A stretch of 64,000 nt of DNA from Haloferula rosea (GTDB lineage Bacteria; Verrucomicrobiota; Verrucomicrobiia; Verrucomicrobiales; Akkermansiaceae): positions 124,001 to 188,000 of the forward strand of contig NZ_JAENII010000008.1 in NCBI RefSeq assembly GCF_016595525.1, read 5' to 3'. The first letter of the stretch is position 1. Every line of letters begins with the position of its first letter. Positions 8,206 to 15,676 of this stretch are shown in pieces. The notes beneath the pieces were generated by a model. The model saw only the letters and a list, made by a program, of their open reading frames with translations, made no database searches and was not told the DNA's origin. Made by a program: the position numbers and the translations under genes.

Positions 8206-8472
8206 GGCTGGTGTGGGTGTGGGACATTAGGAAAGGAGGCTTCCGGATTCCGATGTCGGGACAGACGATCGGGGGAAGACGGCCCGGAGGAGGGAAAGGC
8301 ACGGTGCAATCTGGCTGGATATGCGCCGTGACGGTTCGGGACAGAACCCCTCTCCGGGCCACCGGAAACTCACTCGGGACGTGAGCATCCGGACAACTTC
8401 ACTAGGGTGTAATCAATTCAATCAATGAGGCGGGTAAGGTTCGGTGTAACAGCAGGGTAAATTCGGGTCATC
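8206..8472. other. Intergenic region upstream of the secreted-protein operon
   Basis: 267 bases between two minus-strand genes. It must carry the promoter of the operon starting at 8205, since the upstream gene ends at 8473. An AT-richer patch around 8400-8435 (on the minus strand, repeated TTGATT-like hexamers) is the best place to look, but no convincing -35/-10 pair is visible. No RNA gene or repeat was seen. Confidence 0.4.
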
Positions 8473-9249
8473 CTAATCGCTCCAGCCCCGCCACGGGCCG
8501 GCGGGAACATCGTGCTCTTCGACAAATCGCCATTGGACCCGCTCGCCGCTTTGCAGGCCGAGGTAGTCACGGATTGCCGGACTCACATCGATGCCGGCGC
8601 CTCCGTTGCGGTTGTCGCGGGGTTCTTCCCCATCAAAAACGTATTGCCAGTGATCGGTCTGGAACGGGCCGACATCTTCCCAGCGGCCGTAGCAAACACG
8701 GCCCTTGCGGTGGATGGCGATCCAACGCCCCTTGCAAACCGAAACCCCTTCCCCACGATATTCGGTCCAGAACCAAGGAATCACTTCGGAGGCCTCGGGA
8801 CGGTGGCGGAAATTCGACCCAATATCGTTGTATGGCAGGGCGACATAAAACGGATTCAGCTTGGGCTGGAAACCTGCCGGCAGAAGACCATTCCGACGCT
8901 TCGGGTCATCATAGCCGCCGAAATTCGATTCCCAGTTGGGATCCCAGGCGCTCGCGTGATTGGGCGTCGGGTTGTTCTCGGTTGGCTCTTCTCCCACCCA
9001 GAATACGGTGGCCACGACATTTCCACGCCAAGCGGCAACACGGCGGAACATCTCGGTCGGACTCTCGAGCACAATGGTCGCAGCTGGCGGAACACCAAAC
9101 GGATCACTCAAGCCCGGCAATGCTGAACGACGATCCTCAAGGAGGGCCTCGTGGGTGATTGCCAGGCGATCTTCCAGCTGAGTCGCCCCACTCACAACTC
9201 CCAAGAGGGAAAGCGCGATGAAAAGGTGACTGGAAGGACGAGCAGGCAT
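8473..9249 (-). CDS. Exported protein with a possible RlpA-like double-psi beta-barrel
   Basis: 258 residues; signal peptide MPARPSSHLFIALSLLGVVSG. The C-terminal half has KGRWIAIHRKGRVCYGRWED, then VGPFQTDHW and AGIDVSPAIRDYLGLQSGE. The order 'conserved strand, (D)xGPF, (I)DVS/DLS...LGL..G' is the pattern of the RlpA/expansin-like double-psi beta-barrel. In RlpA the barrel acts on peptidoglycan glycan strands that lack stem peptides. The catalytic Asp expected before GPF is Val here, so activity is doubtful. Stands alone on the minus strand. Confidence 0.5.
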   Translation of the reverse strand: MPARPSSHLFIALSLLGVVSGATQLEDRLAITHEALLEDRRSALPGLSDPFGVPPAATIVLESPTEMFRRVAAWRGNVVATVFWVGEEPTENNPTPNHASAWDPNWESNFGGYDDPKRRNGLLPAGFQPKLNPFYVALPYNDIGSNFRHRPEASEVIPWFWTEYRGEGVSVCKGRWIAIHRKGRVCYGRWEDVGPFQTDHWQYVFDGEEPRDNRNGGAGIDVSPAIRDYLGLQSGERVQWRFVEEHDVPAGPWRGWSD

Positions 9250-9375
9250 GATCTTTTTAAAGTTTCGGACGCAGTCGGCGACCTACGTGATCAAGTATGT
9301 TTATTTCGGAAACCTAAACAAGAAGTTTCTGCAGAAAAAATTGAACGCTTTAGAATCAAGGTTGTCTAAGCGGAA

Positions 9376-9453
9376 TTTGCCCCGGGACGCACACCGGAAA
9401 TCCCGGGTTCTCCCCCAAGTACACACGAGACTTCAAATGGGCCCCGGGGCAAA
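9376..9453. repeat. Spaced 11-bp perfect inverted repeat
   Basis: TTTGCCCCGGG at 9376-9386 and its exact reverse complement CCCGGGGCAAA at 9443-9453, 56 bases apart. The right arm lies within a local 10-bp palindrome (GCCCCGGGGC, 9441-9450). The arms could pair in RNA as the base of a branched structure, or be two binding sites for a dimeric regulator of the minus-strand gene starting 127 bases away at 9249. No T-run follows, so it is not a simple terminator. Confidence 0.5.
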
Positions 9454-9605
9454 GAGTATAAAGGATTCCGCGCCATCGCCTGTGGTGAAACAGCCCCAAA
9501 TTCTGCGGGCATTTCCAAGTTGAAGCGCGTCTCATTCCGGCGGACCGAAATGATGCCTGATAGAGAACCAACTCGAACGCATGAGCTCAAGGGTATTTTA
9601 AGAAA

Positions 9606-9629
9606 ATTTGAACATCATTGAGTTCAAAT
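9606..9629 (-). terminator. Candidate intrinsic terminator of mutL
   Basis: ATTTGAAC (9606-9613) and GTTCAAAT (9622-9629) form an 8-bp stem with an 8-base loop 63 bases beyond the mutL stop. On the minus strand the stem is followed by TTTCTTAAAA. The stem is AT-rich, hence weak, so this is tentative. Confidence 0.4.
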
Positions 9630-9691
9630 GGTCCACAATACCTAAAGACTCTAATTTTTCAGGCTCCTCTGCGGTCGGCTGGTCGGAGGAC

Positions 9692-11473
9692 TCAAGCTCC
9701 TCCGAGGCGCTTTTCGAGCTCTCGAATGGAGAATTCGGTCATCGTCGGCCTCCCATCCGCCCCGCAGTACGGCAGGTCACAGCGAAACAACTGCTTCAGC
9801 AAGGCCATCGCTTCGCCAGGTCGCGGAGATTCCAGCAGTGCTGCCTGACGGGCCAGCGACTTGGCCAGACGATCGAGAGCAAAGCGGGAGCGGGCCGCCG
9901 CCCCTTCCACCAACTCGTCTGCCACATCCAGAAGCAGTGCCCGGATCTCGCCCGGATCGAGGAATTCGGGGATCGCGGCCACACTCAGTGCCCCTCCGCC
10001 GAAGCTCTCCAGTTCGAATCCAGCTTCCGCAAAAACCGCTTGGTGCCGCAGCATGGTCTCCACCTCTCTCGGACCGGGTTCCAAGATCAAGGGAACCAGC
10101 AGAGCCTGGGACTCCACCACCCCGCCAATCGCCAGCCAGCGCTCGTACAGGATCCGCTCCCGAGCGGCCCGCGGATCGAGAAGCACCAACCCATCCTCGG
10201 ATTCCAACAGGGCATAGCGCCCGTGAAGCTCTCCAATGAGGCGGAACTTCTCTGCCGATGACACCTCCTCCTTGTCCTCCGATTTCAGGGGCAGCGGCTG
10301 ATCGATGACCGGAGCGACCCATTCGCGCCGTGGGAACGGATCCACCGGAGAAGTCTTTCCAGCCGGCTCTGCATGGAGGCGGTCCTGGGGTGGCACGGGT
10401 GCGGGCTTGGACGCAGAGAATACCGGGGGTGCAGCGGATGCCGCCTGAGGTCGAGGAAGATCGGTCGCGACGCTATTCTCCTTGGCTTGTTGGAGTCCCT
10501 CCTGGACCGCCCGAGAGATCAGTTCCCTGAGCTCATGAGGGCGATGAAGTCGAATTTCACGTTTCGCGGGGTGGACATTCACGTCGACTAAAGCCGGATC
10601 CATTTCAATCCACAGCCAGGCAGCCGGATGCACGCCATCGACAAGTCCACCTCGGAACCCCTCCACCAGTCCCCGCGACACCGCGGAGTCCTCGACAGGA
10701 CGCCCATTCAGAAACACGCATTGGTGGCGCCGTCCCTTGCGGGCATGGCTGGCGGGAAGTACGAAGCCCTCCACCTGCGCCCCCTTGCCCTCGACCACTG
10801 GCAAAGTGAGCAACTCCGAACCCGTCTCCGTGCCGAGCATCCAACGAACGCGGTCACGGCGCGACATCCCTGCAGGAAGATCAAACACTTCGCGCTCGTC
10901 CTTGCGGAAACGCAGCCGCACCCCCGCAGCGGCGAGGGCATGCAGCCGAAGTTGGTGCTCGATGTGCGCCGACTCCGTCGTCTCGGTGCGCAGGAACTTC
11001 CGTCGCGCCGGCACGTTGAAAAAGAGATCCCTCACCTCAATCACCGTGCCCGGAGCGCAACCCGCTTCCCGGATTTCGCCGATCGTTCCACCCTCCACCT
11101 GAACTTCATGTCCGGCGACTTCGTCCGCCTGCCGGGTGGTCATCCTGAATCGGGAGACACTGGCAATACTCGGCACGGCTTCGCCGCGAAATCCAAGCGT
11201 GCGGATCTGATGCAGGCCACCGGCATCGCGCAACTTGCTCGTCGCATGCCGTTCGAGGGACAGCAGCGCATCCTCGCGTGACATGCCACTTCCGTCGTCT
11301 CCAACGCGGATCAGGGCCGCCCCTCCCCGTCTGATTTCCACCAAAACCTCGCCAGCGCCGGCATCGATGCTGTTCTCGACCAACTCCTTGACCACGCTTG
11401 CCGGACGTTCCACCACCTCGCCGGCCGCCACTTGGCTGGCCAGGATGTCGGGAAGAACTTGGATCCGGGGCAC
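9692..11473 (-). CDS. mutL: DNA mismatch repair protein MutL
   Basis: 593 residues. The N-terminal GHKL ATPase is intact: ELVENSIDAGA (motif I), DDGSGM (II), TSKL and LGFRGEA (III), and the NVHPAKREIR segment closing the transducer domain. A linker at about 340-410 leads to the C-terminal dimerisation domain. MutL couples MutS recognition of a mismatch to strand removal. In endonuclease-type MutL the C-terminal domain carries DQHA(x)2E(x)4E and C-P-H-G-R-P; here these read DPRAARERILYE (about residue 431) and CGADGRP (about 568), losing both metal-binding histidines. The QALLVP clamp-binding-like motif remains. It diverges from the IscA-like gene. Confidence 0.95.
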   Translation of the reverse strand: MPRIQVLPDILASQVAAGEVVERPASVVKELVENSIDAGAGEVLVEIRRGGAALIRVGDDGSGMSREDALLSLERHATSKLRDAGGLHQIRTLGFRGEAVPSIASVSRFRMTTRQADEVAGHEVQVEGGTIGEIREAGCAPGTVIEVRDLFFNVPARRKFLRTETTESAHIEHQLRLHALAAAGVRLRFRKDEREVFDLPAGMSRRDRVRWMLGTETGSELLTLPVVEGKGAQVEGFVLPASHARKGRRHQCVFLNGRPVEDSAVSRGLVEGFRGGLVDGVHPAAWLWIEMDPALVDVNVHPAKREIRLHRPHELRELISRAVQEGLQQAKENSVATDLPRPQAASAAPPVFSASKPAPVPPQDRLHAEPAGKTSPVDPFPRREWVAPVIDQPLPLKSEDKEEVSSAEKFRLIGELHGRYALLESEDGLVLLDPRAARERILYERWLAIGGVVESQALLVPLILEPGPREVETMLRHQAVFAEAGFELESFGGGALSVAAIPEFLDPGEIRALLLDVADELVEGAAARSRFALDRLAKSLARQAALLESPRPGEAMALLKQLFRCDLPYCGADGRPTMTEFSIRELEKRLGGA

Positions 11474-11594
11474 GGGAAGGATTTACGTGCCCGGCCCGCC
11501 GAGCCCAAGTGCCAAGTTGGGCAACGGCCCCAAGACCGGACCGATCCGGGAATTTTCCATTCCCAAGTCGTGATCCCGCTCTTATCAGTTCCCC

Positions 11595-11969
11595 ATGATC
11601 TCGATCAACCAACGGGCCAGCGAGGCACTCCGGGACCTCCTTGCCGAAAAGCAGGCTGGGCCGACGGCCGGGCTTCGCCTTGCGGTGAAACGCGGAGGCT
11701 GCGCTGGCTGGCAATACGAAATGAAGATCACCGAACCCGAGCCCAGCGACCACATCATCCAGTTCGATGGTGGACGTTTGATCGTGGATGCCGAGAGCAC
11801 GGAACGTCTCAAGGACTGTGTGGTCGACTACGAGGACTCCCTGTCCGACGCAGGATTCCGGATCCGCAACCCTCAAGCCGCCCGCTCATGCGGATGCGGC
11901 ACCTCATTCGAAGCCGTCGGCGAGACGCCTCCGGACCCTGAAGAAATCGAAGACTGCGGGAAGCCCTGA
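11595..11969 (+). CDS. IscA/ErpA-type iron-sulfur carrier
   Basis: 124 residues, the usual size for the HesB/IscA family. The three family cysteines are present: Cys36 in RGGCAGW and Cys99/Cys101 in SCGCGTSFE. A-type carriers bind an Fe-S cluster or iron and pass it to apo-proteins; clients nearby in the genome include class I fumarase (61048-62679). A short acidic C-terminal tail is added. The stop overlaps the next start (TGATG at 11967-11971), so the downstream membrane protein is co-translated. Whether it is IscA, ErpA or SufA cannot be decided here. Confidence 0.88.
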   Translation: MISINQRASEALRDLLAEKQAGPTAGLRLAVKRGGCAGWQYEMKITEPEPSDHIIQFDGGRLIVDAESTERLKDCVVDYEDSLSDAGFRIRNPQAARSCGCGTSFEAVGETPPDPEEIEDCGKP

Positions 11970-12718
11970 TGCCGAAGAAAAAGGACGCACCGACCTGGAA
12001 GCGCAAGCCCCACTTCTACTGGTGGACGCTTGCCAACGCGCTTGCGATCTGCGCGGCCATTCTCAGTTGGGTGCTGTGCCTTCATGTGTTCGGTCACCCC
12101 GAAATCCCGAAGAATTACGAACTTCTCAAGCGCCTCGACCTCGCCAAGCCAGCCGTTGGCTTCGAACTCCAGAAGGCACCTCCAGGCAATGCCGCGGACC
12201 CACGAGCCCTGTATCGGCGCTATGCCGAACTCGATGACCTATCCACGCAGAGACTGAACCGAGGCCTCCTCAGGAATTACCTCACCGAATTGCCTGAACC
12301 CGGACTCATCCAGTACATCGAAGGCAACTTCAAGATCACCCACGTTCGCGAACTCTCGGAAGACGATCTGTTTCATCCGGGATTCGTCGTCCGAGCCCGG
12401 GCCATGGTTCGCCCCGACGAGTTCTCGGAAGCCGCCCCTTGGCCGGTCACTATCGACTATCTTTTCCCGACACAAAATGCGTCAGCTGCCGACTGGTTCC
12501 AGCCCGGCGATCAGCTTGCGGTCTCCAAGGTGCCGAACTGCGCCCTGCTCCTCCACGTCACCCGGACGCAGACGGAAGACACACCGCTGGTCCGCCTGAC
12601 CGTCGTCCCCATCGCCATGGGCGACTACAAGATCGGCAAGAATCGCAGCTTCACGATCAGCACTCCGACCGAGCTCAACCCGTCCGCTCCCTTTCCGGTC
12701 TTTCCGGAAGGATCCTGA
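11969..12718 (+). CDS. Single-pass membrane protein of unknown function
   Basis: 249 residues. A basic N-terminus with several aromatic residues (KRKPHFYWW) leads into one transmembrane helix at about residues 18-42; the remaining ~200 residues would be periplasmic, with no motif recognised. Coupled to the IscA-like gene by overlapping stop and start, which suggests co-expression rather than a shared biochemical step. It ends 26 bases before the convergent cyclophilin-like gene. The sequence looks like a real, evenly composed protein. Confidence 0.65.
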   Translation: MPKKKDAPTWKRKPHFYWWTLANALAICAAILSWVLCLHVFGHPEIPKNYELLKRLDLAKPAVGFELQKAPPGNAADPRALYRRYAELDDLSTQRLNRGLLRNYLTELPEPGLIQYIEGNFKITHVRELSEDDLFHPGFVVRARAMVRPDEFSEAAPWPVTIDYLFPTQNASAADWFQPGDQLAVSKVPNCALLLHVTRTQTEDTPLVRLTVVPIAMGDYKIGKNRSFTISTPTELNPSAPFPVFPEGS

Positions 12719-12744
12719 GCGACCACAAGTCCCCAGCGGAAACC

Positions 12745-14010
12745 CTACTTGGAAAGGGTCAGTTGCCCGCTTCCAATCGGACTCCAAAAGGGATCATTGA
12801 AGCCCTCAAGGAAGTGGCGCCCGATCAGATTGGAAGCGTCTTCGGAATCAAAACCCAGCCTCGCACGAAGTGGCGTTGGGATGTTGGACGAGGTGATTTG
12901 CAGTGAAGCGCCGTATCCTTCAGCGACATACGAGAGGCTGGTGATAACTCCATCCGATGCATCGACGCTGTAGTTCGTTGTGCCTCCCGTGCCAGTGGAA
13001 TCAAAGACGAACGTGTAGGTAATCACGTTCGGCGGCGCAGTATTCAAAACCAGGGTTCTGTTGGCGAGAGTCGCCGGGCTCAGACCGCCCGGATGACGGG
13101 TCAGGAGCATGTCGAAGAATGCCTTGGGAGCAGCAATCTCGTCCAGTTGGGTGGAGGGTTCGGTCCCAAAGTCCGGATCGATGTGACGCCGCGTGGTGGG
13201 AGACCACGACAAGAGGTCAGAGGACCGACGAAACGAAAAGAAGCTCCCGGAACCCAGCGGTTCATCATGATCGAAATGGACCGCATTCTCCTCGACTCGG
13301 AGTTCACCAAGCGGCGGACCCACGTAGGGTAGATTCTGGGCGTGTTCATCGAAATCGAGCGCTGCCTGCCCCACCCTCTCAATGGTCACGTTTGAGATCG
13401 TCGTGGTCCCCGCTCCGCCGAAAATGATGGCATCCACGACGGCGCGGCTGGCCGGATCCGTGACACTTCCAAAAATCGAATTCACGTCGTCAAACCGGGT
13501 CAAGATTGTGTTTCCCGTGAACATGATCTGACTCCCATTCGTATTCGGGCCCCGGTTGATCTCCGGCCCGAAGAGAGTCCCTGTGAAGTTGGCCAAAGCC
13601 GACATCGACACGTTGTAGCCGTTGTGACGAAGCGATGCATCGAATTCATCCGGAACGGCGTAACCCGGGCCACCAACCGAACTACTGGTCCCGGATCCCG
13701 TGAGCGCGTAAAAGGTGCTTGGAAGAGGGAAAAAACCGAACTCATTGACCACCGAATAGAACGTCTGTCCGTTGTAGAGCGGAGCCCGGGTCAAGCGACC
13801 GGTATTCGGATCGATCCGATTCCGAGTTCCCTCGGCGAGCGTGATGAAGTTGGCCACCGTCTTGGGTGCCTTTTCATATTCGAGGACGACTTCGATCGTG
13901 CCCTTGTTGGTCACGAACTGGGCGAAGATTCCATCACCTTCAGAGGTTTCAGCTCTGACCGCCGTGATGGAGCCGGCAATGAGGATGAGGGAGCACAGTG
14001 ATACCTTCAT
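12745..14010 (-). CDS. Exported cyclophilin-like protein with a C-terminal extension
   Basis: 421 residues with a signal peptide (MKVSLCSLILIAGSITAVRA). Residues about 28-215 follow the cyclophilin fold: NKGTIEVVLEYEKAPKTVAN, YNGQTFYSVV, GSQIMFTG. Cyclophilins catalyse prolyl cis/trans isomerisation, but the catalytic Arg of the TFHRV motif is Ser here (TFYSV), so it may be inactive or only a binding protein. The ~200-residue C-terminal part resembles verrucomicrobial secreted tails in style (FFSFRRSSDLLSWSP) and is not part of the core family. Single gene; the DNA upstream of its start is AT-rich and likely holds the promoter. Confidence 0.75.
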   Translation of the reverse strand: MKVSLCSLILIAGSITAVRAETSEGDGIFAQFVTNKGTIEVVLEYEKAPKTVANFITLAEGTRNRIDPNTGRLTRAPLYNGQTFYSVVNEFGFFPLPSTFYALTGSGTSSSVGGPGYAVPDEFDASLRHNGYNVSMSALANFTGTLFGPEINRGPNTNGSQIMFTGNTILTRFDDVNSIFGSVTDPASRAVVDAIIFGGAGTTTISNVTIERVGQAALDFDEHAQNLPYVGPPLGELRVEENAVHFDHDEPLGSGSFFSFRRSSDLLSWSPTTRRHIDPDFGTEPSTQLDEIAAPKAFFDMLLTRHPGGLSPATLANRTLVLNTAPPNVITYTFVFDSTGTGGTTNYSVDASDGVITSLSYVAEGYGASLQITSSNIPTPLRARLGFDSEDASNLIGRHFLEGFNDPFWSPIGSGQLTLSK

Positions 14011-14195
14011 TAAGGGTATCTAAACTTTCAAGACATCCAAATTCAATCGCGAATCCCCGCAGGCACCCGAGGAAACAAGGCAAAAGAGGCCAAATCGTTG
14101 ATTTTTCGCGGCCTTCAGAAGATCCGCGCGCACCAAAAAACATCAAAAAAGGCCTCCACAAGCTCCGATTGCCTCCGGGATTCGCCGACAAATTC

Positions 14196-15563
14196 TCAAA
14201 ACTCACAGTGGCCCGGGGTGCGGGCGAATGGGATCACGTCACGAATATTGGTCATCCCGGTGACGAACATGAGCATGCGCTCGAAGCCCATCCCGAAACC
14301 CGCGTGGGGCACCGTGCCAAAACGCCGGGTATCGACATACCATGAATACTCCTCGGTGGAGAGTCCGTGCCGCTCCATGTTGGCGAGCAGCACGTCGAGT
14401 CTCTCCTCCCGCTGACTTCCACCTACGATTTCGCCGATGCCCGGAACCAGAAGATCCATTGCGGTCACCGTCTTGTCGTCGTCATTCAGACGCATGTAGA
14501 AGGGTTTGATCTCCTTCGGGTAGTTGTAGACCGTGGTTGGCTTCTTGAAATGCTCCTCGGTGAGCCAACGCTCGTGCTCACTCTGCAGGTTGTGACCATA
14601 CTCCACCGGATACTCGAACTTCACCCCGGACTTCTGGAGGATGTCCACCGCTTCGGTGTAGGACACCCGCTCGAACGCTTCGCTGGCAACGTGCTCGAGG
14701 CGGGCGCGCAGTCCTTTGTCGACGAAGCGCTCGAAGATCGCCAGATCCCCGTCCTGACCCTCGAGGGCTTCCTTCACCAGATACTTCACCATCTCTTCGG
14801 CGAGATCCATGTCACCCTGAAGATCACAGAATGCCATCTCCGGCTCGATCATCCAGAACTCCGCGGCATGCCTTGAGGTATTCGAATTCTCCGCACGAAA
14901 GGTAGGGCCAAAGGTGTAGATGCTGCCGAGAGCCGTAGCGAAAGCCTCGCCCTCCAGCTGGCCCGACACCGTCAGGTGGGTCGCCTTGCCAAAGAAATCC
15001 TCCTCGGCCTTCGCTGGCTTCGGGTCGGCAGGATCGTGAGTGGTGACGCGAAACATCTCCCCCGCCCCTTCGCAATCGCTCGCCGTGATGATGGGAGTGT
15101 GGATGTAGTGGAATGCCCGTTCCTGAAAGAACCGATGGACCGCGTAGCTCATCCGACTGCGGATCCGGAACATGGCGCCGTAGAGATTCGTCCGCGGGCG
15201 CAGGTGGGCGATGGATCGGAGGAACTCGGGCGAATGCCCCTTCTTCTGCAGCGGGAAGTCCTCGGGCGCGGTCCCAAGCAAACGCAACGACGTCGCGTGG
15301 ACCTCCCACGACTGACCACCGCCCTGGGACGCGACCAGCTTGCCCACCACCACGACCGAAGCCCCGGTGGTCATTTTGGTCAGATCTTCGGAGCCCGGCG
15401 TCCCTTGATCCACGATGACCTGCAGGTTTCCAAGGCAGGATCCATCGTTGAGTTCCAAGAACGAGAAGGCCTTCGAGTCACGCCGGGTTCTCACCCAACC
15501 TGCCGCCTCAATGGAGGCAGCCGGTCCGGAGGCAGCCAGCAAGTCACGGATCACAGTTCGCAT
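14196..15563 (-). CDS. asnS: Asparagine--tRNA ligase
   Basis: 455 residues, normal for bacterial AsnRS. The N-terminal OB-fold anticodon-binding domain (about 15-110) is followed by the class II catalytic core: motif 2 around [21 protein letters not shown] and motif 3 around [15 protein letters not shown]. The ending [13 protein letters not shown] is typical of AsnRS and separates it from AspRS. It charges tRNA-Asn with asparagine directly, so the organism need not rely on the AspRS/GatCAB route. Start ATG at 15563-15561. It stands alone, divergent from the PVC-type cytochrome gene. Confidence 0.95.
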   Translation of the reverse strand: MRTVIRDLLAASGPAASIEAAGWVRTRRDSKAFSFLELNDGSCLGNLQVIVDQGTPGSEDLTKMTTGASVVVVGKLVASQGGGQSWEVHATSLRLLGTAPEDFPLQKKGHSPEFLRSIAHLRPRTNLYGAMFRIRSRMSYAVHRFFQERAFHYIHTPIITASDCEGAGEMFRVTTHDPADPKPAKAEEDFFGKATHLTVSGQLEGEAFATALGSIYTFGPTFRAENSNTSRHAAEFWMIEPEMAFCDLQGDMDLAEEMVKYLVKEALEGQDGDLAIFERFVDKGLRARLEHVASEAFERVSYTEAVDILQKSGVKFEYPVEYGHNLQSEHERWLTEEHFKKPTTVYNYPKEIKPFYMRLNDDDKTVTAMDLLVPGIGEIVGGSQREERLDVLLANMERHGLSTEEYSWYVDTRRFGTVPHAGFGMGFERMLMFVTGMTNIRDVIPFARTPGHCEF

Positions 15564-15676
15564 GCGCGCTATCTAGCCTCCAGCCCAGCCCGTCGCAAGC
15601 TCCCTTGGGACCGGGCGATGATTACGCATCATTTCCTGTAAAATGGCACCAAACCCTGCGTAAAGAGCCCACTCAT

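Larger units (their letters stand above)
9250..9691. other. 442-base non-coding stretch between an exported-protein gene and mutL
   Basis: Holds no convincing gene. It contains a spaced inverted repeat (9376-9386 with 9443-9453), a candidate mutL terminator (9606-9629) and presumably the promoter for the minus-strand gene at 9249; bases 9250-9360 are AT-richer than the surroundings. The short open frames here have no start signal and run across the inverted repeat, so I left them out. No tRNA-like, SRP-like or tmRNA-like sequence was seen. Confidence 0.5.

Noticed and set aside
9366-9590. Short minus-strand open frames in the gap before mutL
   Set aside because: They run through the spaced inverted repeat, lack ribosome sites and look like no known protein.
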